Origin: Streptomyces sp. NBC_00490
Lineage (GTDB): Bacteria > Actinomycetota > Actinomycetes > Streptomycetales > Streptomycetaceae
Direction: 5' to 3'
NCBI RefSeq assembly: GCF_036013645.1
Contig: NZ_CP107869.1
Span: 4,960,001 to 5,024,000 of the forward strand
DNA: 64,000 bases
Shown in pieces: positions 1 through 7,979 of this stretch. Position 1 is the first letter of the stretch; each line of letters begins with the position of its first letter. The notes beneath the pieces are model-generated. The model had not been told where the DNA came from. It ran no database searches and saw nothing but the letters and a program-made list of their open reading frames with translations. Made by a program: the position numbers and the translations under genes.

Positions 1-18
1 TTTTCGTGACGTTGCCGG

Positions 19-522
19 TCAGCCGACCCGTACGACCAGCGCCGTGGCGATCGCCATGAGGCCCTCGTCGCGGCCGGGGAACCCGAGTCCGTCCGTGGTC
101 GCGCCCGACACCGACACCGGCGCTCCGGCCGCCTCCGAGAGGATCTTCTGGGCCTCGTCGCGGCGCTTGCCGATCTTCGGCCGCGGTCCTACGACCTGTA
201 CGGCGATGTTGCCGATCCGGAAGCCCGCGGAGTTCACGATCCGGGCCGCCTCCGTCAGCAGGGTGACCCCGGACGCACCCGACCACTCGGGGCGCCCCGT
301 GCCGAAATGCTGCCCCAGGTCACCGAGGCCCGCCGCCGAGAACAGCGCGTTGCACGCGGCGTGCGCGATGACGTCGGCGTCGGAGTGGCCGGCCAGGCCC
401 GGGCCCTCGCCCTCCCACTTCAGTCCGGCGCACCACAGCTCGCGGCCCTCTTCGAAGGCGTGGATGTCGGTGCCGATGCCGACCTGCGGCAGCGGCGTCC
501 CCGCGAAGGCGTCAGAAGCCAT
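19..522 (-). CDS. ispF: 2-C-methyl-D-erythritol 2,4-cyclodiphosphate synthase
   Basis: Cyclises CDP-methylerythritol 2-phosphate to 2-C-methyl-D-erythritol 2,4-cyclodiphosphate, releasing CMP, in the cytosolic MEP isoprenoid pathway. The 167-residue length is normal for this trimeric enzyme. GTDIHAF and [10 protein letters not shown] near the N-terminus hold the conserved Asp/His metal ligands, and TTDGLGF near the C-terminus is the usual conserved loop. The ATG lies inside the last 11 bases of ispD on the same strand, so the two are probably translationally coupled. The stop is 18 bases from the window edge, so whatever follows downstream is not visible. Confidence 0.97.
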   Translation of the reverse strand: MASDAFAGTPLPQVGIGTDIHAFEEGRELWCAGLKWEGEGPGLAGHSDADVIAHAACNALFSAAGLGDLGQHFGTGRPEWSGASGVTLLTEAARIVNSAGFRIGNIAVQVVGPRPKIGKRRDEAQKILSEAAGAPVSVSGATTDGLGFPGRDEGLMAIATALVVRVG

Positions 523-1264
523 CGTTGAGCCTCCTGCGTGCCAGGACCGCCTCCGCGAGGACCAGGTCCAGGGGGCGGGTGACCTTGAAGGCCTCCTCGT
601 GGCCGGGGACGACCACGACCGTCTCGCCGAGCTGCTCGATCATGCTGGCGTCGTCGGTGACGTTGCCGGTGACGCTCTCGTGGGCGCGGATCAGGGTCGC
701 GCGGTCGAAGCCCTGGGGTGTCTGGACGGCGCGGAGGCGGGCGCGCTCCGGGGTGGCGACGACGGGCTCGGGGTCGCCCGGGACCGTGGCCGGCTCGACT
801 TCCTTCACGGTGTCGGCGAGGGGCAGTGCGGGCACGACGGCCGTGGCGCCGTCGCGTACGGCCTCGATGACCGCGTCCACCGTGTCCACGGGGACCAGCG
901 GTCGGGCCGCGTCGTGGACGAGGACGATGTCGTAGTCCGGTGGCAGGGCGTCCAGGCCGAGCTTCACGGAGTCCTGGCGTTCCTCGCCGCCGGGGACGAC
1001 CAGGAAGTCGGTGCGCTCGGGCAGGGCGTGGGCGTCGAGGAGGCTCTTGACCTCGGCGGCGCCCTCGGGCGGGGCCACGACGACGACCAGGGAGACCGCG
1101 CGGGACGCGGCCATCGCACGGACCGCGTGGATCAGCATGGGGGTGCCGTTCAGCGCGCGGAGCGCTTTGGGGGCGCCCGGGCCGAGTCGTACGCCCCGGC
1201 CGGCGGCGGGAATCACGACCGCCGTACGGACTTCGGCGCGCGAAGGACGCGAATCGTCAGACAT
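512..1264 (-). CDS. ispD: 2-C-methyl-D-erythritol 4-phosphate cytidylyltransferase
   Basis: Transfers CMP from CTP to methylerythritol 4-phosphate, the third step of the MEP pathway. The 250-residue protein starts with the nucleotide-binding signature [10 protein letters not shown] (about residues 19-28), followed by VHDAARPLV (metal and CTP contacts) and QTPQGF, all characteristic of IspD. It overlaps ispF by 11 bases. carD lies 324 bases upstream on the same strand, the usual actinobacterial order carD-ispD-ispF. The size of that gap leaves room for a separate promoter, but none was identified with confidence. Confidence 0.97.
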   Translation of the reverse strand: MSDDSRPSRAEVRTAVVIPAAGRGVRLGPGAPKALRALNGTPMLIHAVRAMAASRAVSLVVVVAPPEGAAEVKSLLDAHALPERTDFLVVPGGEERQDSVKLGLDALPPDYDIVLVHDAARPLVPVDTVDAVIEAVRDGATAVVPALPLADTVKEVEPATVPGDPEPVVATPERARLRAVQTPQGFDRATLIRAHESVTGNVTDDASMIEQLGETVVVVPGHEEAFKVTRPLDLVLAEAVLARRRLNDGF

Positions 1265-1588
1265 CGGTTCCTGTCAGGTTTGTGTGCTCGGCCAAGGTGG
1301 GTAGGCCAGTCAGCGTGCCGGGCGCGACGCCTTGACCGGACCCTTCCGTGACGCCGGTCGAGCCTGCTGCCCGGGCCCGGCACGCCAAGTATCGGGGCTC
1401 GTCCCCGAAGATGTGAGCACCGGAACAGCGTCGGTCCCAGCAGGACAGATCGGCGTCCGGGCGTGAACATGCCGCAGCGCCCGGCGACAATGGATACGTC
1501 ATCGGGCACCGCGGCATTTCTTTGCAGCGTTTCCCTCTTCAGAGAACGCGGCAATGTGCTGAGCCGGGTCTGGCGGCAGCGTGCGTCG
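1265..1588. other. ispD-carD intergenic region without a supported gene
   Basis: This 324-base gap separates two genes on the minus strand. An 86-codon minus-strand reading frame (1257-1517) crosses it, but its product is Cys/Arg/Gly-rich without domain-like composition and it overlaps the ispD start, so it is not called. No clear hairpin or promoter stands out. Confidence 0.4.
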
Positions 1589-2071
1589 TCAGGACGCGAG
1601 GACCTCGTCGAGCAGGGCCTCGGCCTTGTCTTCGTTCGTGTTCTCCGCGAGGGCGAGCTCGCTCACCAGGATCTGGCGGGCCTTGGCGAGCATGCGCTTC
1701 TCACCTGCGGAAAGTCCGCGCTCACGCTCACGACGCCACAGGTCACGCACGACTTCCGCGACCTTGATGACATCGCCGGAGGCGAGCTTCTCCAGATTTG
1801 CCTTGTAGCGACGCGACCAGTTCGTGGGCTCCTCGGCGTACGGCGCGCGCAGCACCTCGAAGACCCGGTCCAGTCCGTCCTGACCGACCACATCACGCAC
1901 GCCGACGAACTCCGCATTGTCCGCTGGCACACGTACCGTCAGATCACCCTGGGCGACCTTCAGCACCAAGTAGGTCTTGTCCACGCCTTTGATCTGGCGA
2001 GTTTCGATAGCCTCGATCAGCGCGGCCCCGTGATGGGGATAGACCACGGTGTCGCCAACCTTGAACGTCAT
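1589..2071 (-). CDS. carD: CarD/CdnL family RNA polymerase-binding regulator
   Basis: CarD-type proteins bind the RNA polymerase beta subunit and stabilise open complexes at many actinobacterial promoters, including rRNA promoters. The 160-residue protein has the full family layout: an N-terminal RNAP-interaction Tudor-like domain beginning [16 protein letters not shown], then a helical DNA-binding half with the conserved Trp in the segment [14 protein letters not shown]. The ATG at 2071 has an AAGGGG ribosome site about 10 bases upstream. A sigma-70-like promoter is visible upstream at 2100-2128. It may be co-transcribed with ispD and ispF. Confidence 0.96.
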   Translation of the reverse strand: MTFKVGDTVVYPHHGAALIEAIETRQIKGVDKTYLVLKVAQGDLTVRVPADNAEFVGVRDVVGQDGLDRVFEVLRAPYAEEPTNWSRRYKANLEKLASGDVIKVAEVVRDLWRRERERGLSAGEKRMLAKARQILVSELALAENTNEDKAEALLDEVLAS

Positions 2072-2099
2072 GTGACAGGTACCCCTTCCGTGGCTATCC

Positions 2100-2128
2100 A
2101 GGGTAACACGGAAACTGCGGGTTCTGAA
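2100..2128 (-). promoter_or_regulatory. Putative promoter of carD
   Basis: On the minus strand TTCAGA (2123-2128) and TACCCT (2100-2105) are separated by exactly 17 bases, resembling a housekeeping -35/-10 pair. The -10 lies about 28 bases before the carD ATG. This is motif reading only. Confidence 0.45.
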
Positions 2129-2685
2129 TGGCGTTTTCGCAGGTCAGGGCATATCTCGGGGCTTGACAACAACAACAGGAACGTGCTGCGCGGGCCGAGC
2201 GGAAGAAGGTATTCGCAGGTCGGAGCGGCTCTCCGGGGGAGGTGAAACGCGTACGTTACACACATCCGGAGGCCCTTCAGCGTAGACGAACGTCCCCATA
2301 TGTCTGGTTCCGTGTGTGCGACTTCCGCTACTCCGTTCGGTGGCCCCGAGTCGCTTCCGCGCCGTTTCCGGAATTGATCACTCGCAATCGTGAGCGCCCA
2401 CCGGATCAGCCCGTGATCAATTTCGTGGGCGATCGCGATTTCCTTCACGGAAGATTTGCGAGGGGCGTGGAGGCCTCTTATGTGAATGGCGGACGAGCGC
2501 GGCTCAAAGTGACCCGTGGGTCACCTGTGAGGGGTGGTGACTAGCCCCTGCGGTGCGGAAGACGGCCCGTTGGGGAGGGTCGGGTGCGGTGACGCGGGAA
2601 CGGCTCGGTAACCTAAGGCCCGCTGACAGACACTTAGGGCGGCTTTATGCGCCCGCTCCGTTCGAGTCAAGGAGTTGCCGCCCCC
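2129..2685. other. carD-lipoprotein divergent intergenic region
   Basis: About 560 bases between divergent carD and the lipoprotein gene. Overlapping short frames on both strands look non-coding. Composition is less GC-rich than its surroundings in the carD-proximal half (many AT-rich patches between 2150 and 2470), as expected of promoter DNA. Near 2610-2650 there is a TAACCTAAGG stretch upstream of the lipoprotein start, but no confident -35/-10 pair. No gene is supported here. Confidence 0.4.
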
Positions 2686-3348
2686 GTGAGCAGCAGCCTT
2701 CGACGCGGTGGCCTCGCGGCCGCCGCCATCGCGTTCTCGATCGCCTCGCTCTCCGCGTGTGCGGCCGGCAACAACGCCCAGACCCTGGAGGTCAAGCCGG
2801 ACAACGCGGCCACCTCCGTCGGTGACATCAAGATCCAGAACGCTGTCGTCATCACCCAGCCCGACCTGGAGTCGACGGGTCCGGCCGTGATCTCCGCGAC
2901 CCTGTTCAACAGCGGCCCCACCGCCGAGACGCTGGACTCGGTCACCGTGGACGACGCCGGCAAGACCGCCGAGCTCGCCGCCGCCAAGGGGAAGGGCAAG
3001 CTGACCATCCCGGCCGGCGGGTCCCTCGTCATCGGCGGTGAGGGCAACGCCTCCGCGATCCTGCCCAGCAGCCGTGAAGCGATCCAGGACGGCAACGCGC
3101 AGAAGATCACCTTCAGCTTCAGCAAGACCGGTGACGTGAGCCTGCGGGCCTTCGTGGTGCCGGCCAAGAGCTTCTTCGAGAAGTGGGGCCCCACCGAGAT
3201 GCCCGAGGCGCCGGGCACGGGCGAGAGCACCTCGCCCTCCCCGACCGGCTCGGCCACCGGCACGGCCTCGCCCTCGGCGACGGAGACCGCGACCGACGCG
3301 GCATCGGCCTCCGCCTCGCCGACCGAGAGCGCTGCCGCCGGGCACTGA
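2686..3348 (+). CDS. Putative secreted lipoprotein
   Basis: The protein (220 residues) begins with a basic n-region and a hydrophobic stretch ending in the lipobox LSAC, so it is predicted to be lipidated and anchored outside the membrane. The mature part is a beta-rich domain of about 140 residues of unknown function, followed by a Ser/Thr/Ala/Pro-rich C-terminal tail. The GTG at 2686 is chosen because AAGGAG lies 11 bases before it and the signal peptide then starts correctly; an in-frame ATG at 2647 has no ribosome site. A strong terminator follows. No enzyme motif is visible, so the function is unknown. Confidence 0.85.
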   Translation: MSSSLRRGGLAAAAIAFSIASLSACAAGNNAQTLEVKPDNAATSVGDIKIQNAVVITQPDLESTGPAVISATLFNSGPTAETLDSVTVDDAGKTAELAAAKGKGKLTIPAGGSLVIGGEGNASAILPSSREAIQDGNAQKITFSFSKTGDVSLRAFVVPAKSFFEKWGPTEMPEAPGTGESTSPSPTGSATGTASPSATETATDAASASASPTESAAAGH

Positions 3349-3380
3349 GCGGTCGTACGACGACCGTCTGGTCGTAAACG

Positions 3381-3415
3381 AAAGGGCGGGACCTCCGAGG
3401 AGGCCCCGCCCTTTC
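3381..3415 (+). terminator. Rho-independent-type hairpin after the lipoprotein gene
   Basis: A 15-bp stem with one mismatch (AAAGGGCGGGACCTC against its complement) and a short CGAG-type loop begins 33 bases after the lipoprotein stop. The A-run on one side and T-run on the other suit bidirectional termination. Confidence 0.8.
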
Positions 3416-3436
3416 GACGTCGTACGGCTTACGGTT

Positions 3437-3506
3437 TACGGCTCGAACTTGTAGCCCAGGCCCCTGACCGTCACCAGATACCTGGGCGCGCCCGGGTCCG
3501 GTTCGA
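3437..3506 (-). repeat. Duplicated fragment of the phoP 3' end (copy 1)
   Basis: This 70-base segment matches 3597-3666 at 69 of 70 positions (difference at 3490/3650), at an offset of exactly 160 bases. Read on the minus strand it encodes the last ~23 residues of PhoP (ending RGLGYKFEP), followed by its own in-frame stop TAA. It lies beyond the real phoP stop, in the convergent gap with the lipoprotein gene, so it is a non-coding gene-end duplicate. Confidence 0.9.
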
Positions 3507-3595
3507 GCACCATCCTCGACGCACCCCTCGCACCGCTACGCGGGCTTCGGAGTGCTGCGCCGGACTCCGTCCGTCGGCTCACCAGCCGGGTCGCT

Positions 3596-4276
3596 CTACG
3601 GCTCGAACTTGTAGCCCAGGCCCCTGACCGTCACCAGATACCTGGGCGCTCCCGGGTCCGGTTCGATCTTGGCGCGGAGGCGCTTGACGTGGACGTCGAG
3701 GGTCTTGGTGTCGCCGACGTAGTCGGCGCCCCAGACGCGGTCGATGAGCTGCATGCGGGTCAGGACGCGGCCCGCGTTGCGCAGGAGCATCTCCAGCAGG
3801 TCGAACTCCTTGAGGGGCAGGTCGACCTTGGAGCCGGAGACCGTGACCACGTGACGGTCCACGTCCATACGGACCGGACCGGCCTCCAGCGCGGCGGGGC
3901 TGACCTCCTCGGGCTCGCCGCGGCGGCGCAGGACGGCCCGGATACGGGCGACGAGTTCGCGGGACGAGAAGGGCTTGGTGACGTAGTCATCGGCTCCTAT
4001 TTCCAGGCCGACGACCTTGTCGATCTCACTGTCCTTGGCGGTGACCATGATGACGGGCACGTTGGAGCGGCCGCGCAGCTGACGGCAGACCTCGGTGCCC
4101 GGCAGGCCGGGCAGCATCAGGTCGAGCAGGACGAGGTCGGCGCCGTTGCGCTCGAACTCGTCGAGGCCGTCGGGGCCCGTGGTCGCGACCGCGACCTCGA
4201 AGCCCTCCTTGCGGAGCATGTACGACAGGGCGTCGGAGAAGGACTCCTCGTCCTCGACGACAAGCACTCGGGTCAC
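3596..4276 (-). CDS. phoP: Phosphate-response regulator PhoP
   Basis: OmpR-type response regulator that, with PhoR, controls the phosphate-starvation response and in Streptomyces also affects antibiotic production. In its 226 residues the receiver has the acidic pocket (E8, D9), phospho-acceptor D52 in LVLLDLMLPG, and the conserved TKPFS lysine. The C-terminal winged helix includes MQLIDRVWGADYVGDTKTLD. It overlaps the 3' end of phoR by 4 bases (ATGA). Identification rests on the adjacent phoR, divergent phoU and PHO box. The last 70 bases are duplicated 160 bases downstream. Confidence 0.97.
   Translation of the reverse strand: MTRVLVVEDEESFSDALSYMLRKEGFEVAVATTGPDGLDEFERNGADLVLLDLMLPGLPGTEVCRQLRGRSNVPVIMVTAKDSEIDKVVGLEIGADDYVTKPFSSRELVARIRAVLRRRGEPEEVSPAALEAGPVRMDVDRHVVTVSGSKVDLPLKEFDLLEMLLRNAGRVLTRMQLIDRVWGADYVGDTKTLDVHVKRLRAKIEPDPGAPRYLVTVRGLGYKFEP
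3597..3666 (-). repeat. phoP 3' end (copy 2, inside the functional gene)
   Basis: This is the in-gene member of the 70-base direct repeat pair with 3437-3506. It carries the true phoP stop TAG (3596-3598) and the codons for the last part of the winged-helix domain. Confidence 0.9.
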
Positions 4277-5520
4277 GGAAGGACCTCCGGGGCGGGAAGC
4301 GGTTCGTACGGGGATGGGTCGGGTCCGTCCTCGTCATCGAGGTCGGCCGGGTGATGTGCGCGGTCGCGGGCAGCCCCCGCCTCCGGCAGCCGCAGGGTGA
4401 ACGTGGAGCCTTGTCCCTCCGAGCTCCACACCGTGACCTCCCCGGCATGGGAGGCGGCCACGTGTTTGACGATCGCCAGGCCCAGGCCCGTGCCGCCGGT
4501 GGCACGGGAGCGGGCCGGGTCGACGCGGTAGAAGCGCTCGAAGATGCGCTCCTTGTCCTTGTCGGAGATGCCTATGCCCTGGTCGGTCACGGCGATCTCG
4601 ATGAGGTCTCCGCCGGGCGCGGTGACCCGGCGGGCGGCTATGCCGACGCGGGTGCGGGCCGGGGAGTAGTTCACGGCGTTCTCGACGAGGTTGCCGAGGG
4701 CGGCGGCCAGCTGGCCGCGGTTGCCCCAGATCCTGAGGTCGGCGGTGCCGCCGGCGGCCATGGTGATCTGCTTGGCGCCTGCCTGGTGACGGCAGCGGTC
4801 GATGGCCTCGGCGACGAGTTCGCTGATACGGACGGGTTCGGCGTCCTCCAGGGGGTCGTCGTTCTGGACCCGGGAGAGGTCGATGAGCTCCTGGACCAGG
4901 TTGGTCAGCCGGGTCGCCTCGATCTGCATACGGCCGGCGAAGCGTGTCACCGCCTCGGGGTCGTCGGAGGCGTCCATGACAGCCTCGGACAGCAGGGAGA
5001 GGGCGCCGACCGGGGTCTTGAGCTCGTGGCTGACGTTCGCGACGAAGTCGCGGCGTACCGCCTCGATGCGGCGGGCCTCGGTGAGGTCCTCGACCAGCAG
5101 GAGAACCAGCCGCGAGCCGAGGGGGGCGACACGGGCGGAGACCGCGAGGGCCTCGCCGCGTCCGGTTCCCCTTCTCGGCAGATCCAGTTCCACCTGTCGT
5201 ATCTCTCCGTCTCTCCTGGTGTCGCGGGCCATCAGCAGCATGGGCTCGACGGCGAGTTTGCCGCCGCGGACCAGGCCGAGGGCGTAGGCGGCCGAGCTGG
5301 CCTTGACGACACCGTCGGCCTCGTCGAGGACGACCGCGGAGGAGCGGAGGACGGACAGGACGGTGTCCACGCCCGGCGGGAGCACCGGGTCGGTGTGCAG
5401 CGAGGTGCGGGTGGGTCGCTTCTGTTCCCGCTCGCTGAAGCGGAACGCCAGCATGGCGATCACGCCGGTGAGTGCTCCGGCGATCGCTGCCACTGCGGCG
5501 ACCGCCGCGTTCACGTCCAT
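4273..5520 (-). CDS. phoR: Phosphate sensor histidine kinase PhoR
   Basis: Membrane histidine kinase partner of PhoP. The 415-residue protein has one N-terminal membrane helix (about residues 4-26), a PAS-like region, then the kinase core: H-box FVANVSHELKTPVGAL, N-box NLVENAVNYSP, and G-boxes DQGIGI and GTGLGLAIV. As in other actinobacterial PhoR proteins there is no large extracellular sensor, so signal input is likely through the Pst/PhoU system. The last bases overlap phoP (ATGA), giving a coupled phoR-phoP operon. The promoter region faces phoU and contains 11-bp PHO-box repeats. Confidence 0.96.
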   Translation of the reverse strand: MDVNAAVAAVAAIAGALTGVIAMLAFRFSEREQKRPTRTSLHTDPVLPPGVDTVLSVLRSSAVVLDEADGVVKASSAAYALGLVRGGKLAVEPMLLMARDTRRDGEIRQVELDLPRRGTGRGEALAVSARVAPLGSRLVLLLVEDLTEARRIEAVRRDFVANVSHELKTPVGALSLLSEAVMDASDDPEAVTRFAGRMQIEATRLTNLVQELIDLSRVQNDDPLEDAEPVRISELVAEAIDRCRHQAGAKQITMAAGGTADLRIWGNRGQLAAALGNLVENAVNYSPARTRVGIAARRVTAPGGDLIEIAVTDQGIGISDKDKERIFERFYRVDPARSRATGGTGLGLAIVKHVAASHAGEVTVWSSEGQGSTFTLRLPEAGAARDRAHHPADLDDEDGPDPSPYEPLPAPEVLP

Positions 5521-5593
5521 GCGTCCAGGTTAGGCATGGGATCGCTCCTGGCCACAGCCTTCGAGGTGCGAGCTCGAACACTCGTCGCCCAGA

Positions 5594-5626
5594 GTTCACC
5601 TAGGAGCCAGTGATGGTTCATTTGGG
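5594..5626 (+). promoter_or_regulatory. PHO box (PhoP-binding direct repeats) between phoR and phoU
   Basis: Three contiguous 11-base units are visible: GTTCACCTAGG (5594-5604), AGCCAGTGATG (5605-5615) and GTTCATTTGGG (5616-5626). The 11-base period and GTTCA starts fit the Streptomyces PhoP direct-repeat consensus GTTCACC. The site lies 73 bases upstream of phoR and about 130 bases upstream of phoU, so it can control both, as known for phoRP autoregulation. Confidence 0.85.
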
Positions 5627-5755
5627 GTGACGGAAATCGACGCGTACAGGGCCGAACGTGGGAGCGTGGGGTTCACAGCGCCGGTCGTCGGATGTTTCCG
5701 ATGGCTGGTTCTGGCCCCCGGAACCCCCGAGGCAGACGTAAGAGAGGGATCCCTG

Positions 5756-6445
5756 ATGCGGGACGCGTACCACGAGGAACTTGACTCGATCGGCGACGGT
5801 CTGGTGGAGATGGCCCGGCTGGTGGGGTCGGCGATCGGTCGCGCCACGACGTCCATCCTCGACTCCGACCTGAAGCTGGCCGAGAGCGTCATCGAGGCCG
5901 ACCAGCGGGTGGACGACCTCCAGCACGAGCTGGAGGCGCGGGCCATAGCCCTGCTGGCCAGGCAGCAGCCGGTGGCCACGGATCTCCGTATCGTCGTCAC
6001 CTCCCTGCGGATGTCGGCGGACCTGGAGCGCTCGGGCGACCTCGCCCAGCATGTGGCGAAGCTCGCCCGGCTGCGCTTCCCGGAGCGTGCCATCCCGCAC
6101 GACCTGCACGCCACGATCCTGGAGATGGGCCAGCTCGCCCAGCGTCTGATGGCGAAGGCGGCGGAGGTCATCATCACCAAGGACGTCGACCTCGCGCTCC
6201 AGCTGGAGCAGGACGACGACGAGATGGACCTGCTGCACCGCACCCTCTTCCAGCATCTGCTGGACGACCGCTGGAAGCACGGCATCGAGACGGCGGTGGA
6301 CGTCACCCTGCTGGGCCGCTACTACGAGCGGTTCGCCGACCACGCGGTGTCGGTGGCCAAGCGGGTGGTGTTCCTGGTGACGGGTGAGCACGCGGACGAT
6401 CTGCAGGCGGACATCCAGCCGGCGACGGGGGTGGAGGGGGCCTGA
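5756..6445 (+). CDS. phoU: Phosphate signalling protein PhoU
   Basis: PhoU couples the Pst phosphate transporter to PhoR and represses the Pho regulon under phosphate sufficiency. The 229-residue all-helical protein shows the two PhoU repeats with the acidic metal-binding pattern E/DxxxD (for example the LQHELEARAIALLARQQP region and the DLLHRTLFQHLL region). The ATG at 5756 (MRDAYHEELDSIG) follows an AGAGAGGG ribosome site and matches family N-termini; upstream in-frame codons are unlikely to be translated. It diverges from phoR across the PHO box. Confidence 0.96.
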   Translation: MRDAYHEELDSIGDGLVEMARLVGSAIGRATTSILDSDLKLAESVIEADQRVDDLQHELEARAIALLARQQPVATDLRIVVTSLRMSADLERSGDLAQHVAKLARLRFPERAIPHDLHATILEMGQLAQRLMAKAAEVIITKDVDLALQLEQDDDEMDLLHRTLFQHLLDDRWKHGIETAVDVTLLGRYYERFADHAVSVAKRVVFLVTGEHADDLQADIQPATGVEGA

Positions 6446-6587
6446 GCCCCAGGCCTGTGGGGGGGGTGCGGGGCCTGTTCGGGGCGCGTGCAAGCCTCAG
6501 TGCGCCGTTGATGCGACCTCGTGGGCGGGCATGCAATGGGGACAGGGTCTGTGCCGAGAGTCAGACCCTTGCCCCGAGGAGGGACCC

Positions 6588-6746
6588 ATGGCCGAATCCC
6601 CCAGCACCCCCACGCCCGACCCCGCGCAGGAACGCCCGACCGAGCAGCCCGCCGAGATCAGGAACCTGATGCTGATCGGCGCGTGCGGCTGCGGCTCGGG
6701 CTGCGGGTGCGGGTGCCAGTCGGGCAATCCGTGCCAGTGCGGCTGA
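6588..6746 (+). CDS. Small Cys-rich protein, possible metal-binding peptide
   Basis: A 52-residue protein with a strong GAGGAGGG ribosome site. The first ~30 residues are Pro/Glu-rich; the last 23 hold seven Cys in a Gly-rich CxC-type pattern (GACGCGSGCGCG and NPCQCG). Such density of CxC suggests thiolate metal binding as in metallothioneins, but no His or acidic ligands accompany them and no family is recognised. It lies 142 bases after phoU and is followed by a strong hairpin, so it may be its own transcript. A structural disulfide or export role is equally possible. Confidence 0.75.
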   Translation: MAESPSTPTPDPAQERPTEQPAEIRNLMLIGACGCGSGCGCGCQSGNPCQCG

Positions 6747-6774
6747 CGCCGCGATTCTTGTCGTACGACGGTGA

Positions 6775-6800
6775 GGGCCCCGGTGATCGCGCCGGGGCCC
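6775..6800. terminator. Bidirectional hairpin between convergent genes
   Basis: GGGCCCCGG (6775-6783) and CCGGGGCCC (6792-6800) form a perfect 9-bp stem with an 8-base loop, placed between the Cys-rich gene and the convergent membrane-protein gene ending at 6816. Confidence 0.7.
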
Positions 6801-6815
6801 TTCGCGTGCCGGGGG

Positions 6816-7376
6816 TCAGGCGCCCCGGGTCCGGTCGACCGTGAGCAGGACGTCCGTGGTGGGCCGGAGGGTGCCGATGTGGGCGGGGTCCGTCTGCAGG
6901 GCGATGCCGACGGTCTCCGGCTCCCCGCCGAAGTCGGCGCGCTGCTGTTCGACGAGGACGCCGGGCGCGTGGATCTCGGGGACGTCGCCGCACAGGCCGA
7001 GGGAGGCGGGAGGTGTGCCGACGTCGCCGGTGAGGAAACGGCCGTCGGCGAGGTGGGTGAACCCGGTCGTCACGATCCTGTGCTCTGCGAGGTAGGCGCG
7101 CATCACCTTCGCGGTGCTGCGGAAGGCGACGGCCAGCTCGACGTCTCCGTCCTTGGCGGCGGGGTGGGTGACGTAGTGGACGTCCCGTGCGCCGGACGGC
7201 ATCGGCAGGCCCACGACGTCGAGCTCCTGTTCCAACGGCACGTCGCTGCCCTCGCAGGCCCGCGCGTCCGCGAACGGATACCCCTTGTCCGCGGCCACGA
7301 GCCACCCGCCCACCGCCAGTACCGCCGCGGCGAACCCGCCGCCGACCGCCCACCACACGCGTCGCATGAAGCGCAC
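6816..7376 (-). CDS. Hypothetical membrane-anchored extracytoplasmic protein
   Basis: A 186-residue protein with a single N-terminal membrane helix (about residues 8-28, after a basic MRFMRR start) and an outward soluble domain containing two Cys (in ACEGSD and GLCGDV) that could form a disulfide. No enzymatic motif is recognised. It is convergent with the Cys-rich gene and 63 bases downstream of another unknown minus-strand gene. GC-rich third positions match typical Streptomyces coding DNA. Function unknown. Confidence 0.75.
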   Translation of the reverse strand: MRFMRRVWWAVGGGFAAAVLAVGGWLVAADKGYPFADARACEGSDVPLEQELDVVGLPMPSGARDVHYVTHPAAKDGDVELAVAFRSTAKVMRAYLAEHRIVTTGFTHLADGRFLTGDVGTPPASLGLCGDVPEIHAPGVLVEQQRADFGGEPETVGIALQTDPAHIGTLRPTTDVLLTVDRTRGA

Positions 7377-7439
7377 GCTAGGGGCGGGGCGAGCGCCCGG
7401 TCGGGGAGTTGTCCGGAGGTTGACGGACTCCTTGCCCGC

Positions 7440-7865
7440 TCAGCACCACTCCTTCCACCACGGAACGTCGGGCGAGGAGCAGGGCAGGACGCGGACCCGG
7501 CGCAGGATGACGGCGTCGAGCTCGTGGAGCAGGGCGCGGAGTTCACGGGCGGATCTGGTGGGCAGGGCGTGGAGCACCTGTTCGAGGTGGTCGCGGTAGT
7601 ACCCCGGGTCGCACCCGCACCCGGCGATGCCGCAGACGTCGACGTCACGGGTCAGACGGGCGAGGGGTCCGTGCGCGAGGGCGGCCCAGTACCGGAACGC
7701 GCTGTCCGTGTCCCCCGGTGAGAACCGTCGGTGCTCGAGCCTGCGGATGTCGGCGGCACAGCCCGCGGAGATCCGGCCGATACGGGGGCGTGGACGGGGG
7801 TGCCGGGAAGGTCGTACCCGCACCGGCGTCGCGGCCTGTACCGCGGAGGGGCGCCTACGCGGCAT
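7440..7865 (-). CDS. Hypothetical protein with Cys-containing core
   Basis: A 141-residue cytosolic protein with a basic, Pro/Arg-rich N-terminus (~30 residues) and a helical remainder. Cys residues occur as CGIAGCGC near the middle and in CSSPD and the terminal WC. No known domain is recognised. The start is uncertain because upstream in-frame alternatives were not resolved. It shares its strand with the membrane protein downstream (63-base gap) and may be co-transcribed with it. Function unknown. Confidence 0.6.
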   Translation of the reverse strand: MPRRRPSAVQAATPVRVRPSRHPRPRPRIGRISAGCAADIRRLEHRRFSPGDTDSAFRYWAALAHGPLARLTRDVDVCGIAGCGCDPGYYRDHLEQVLHALPTRSARELRALLHELDAVILRRVRVLPCSSPDVPWWKEWC

Positions 7866-7931
7866 CGCCCTTTCGGTGGTGAGTCATGCGCGCAGGTCAG
7901 CGGGACGCGCGAGCCGGCCGCACAGACAAAA

Positions 7932-7964
7932 CCCCCTGCCTGCGGGAAGACCGCGGGCAGGGGG
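7932..7964 (-). terminator. Terminator downstream of gpmA
   Basis: A 14-bp stem (CCCCCTGCCTGCGG / CCGCGGGCAGGGGG, one G-T-type mismatch) with a 5-base loop lies 15 bases after the gpmA stop. A short A-run flanks it on the plus strand, giving U residues after the hairpin on the minus-strand transcript. Confidence 0.8.
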
Positions 7965-7979
7965 CCCGATCGGTGCGGG

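Noticed and set aside
1..18. Partial gene at the left edge
   Set aside because: Only 18 bases precede the ispF stop; nothing can be read as a gene.
1257..1517. 86-codon minus-strand frame between ispD and carD
   Set aside because: Overlaps the ispD start, Cys/Arg-rich composition, no ribosome site; judged non-coding.
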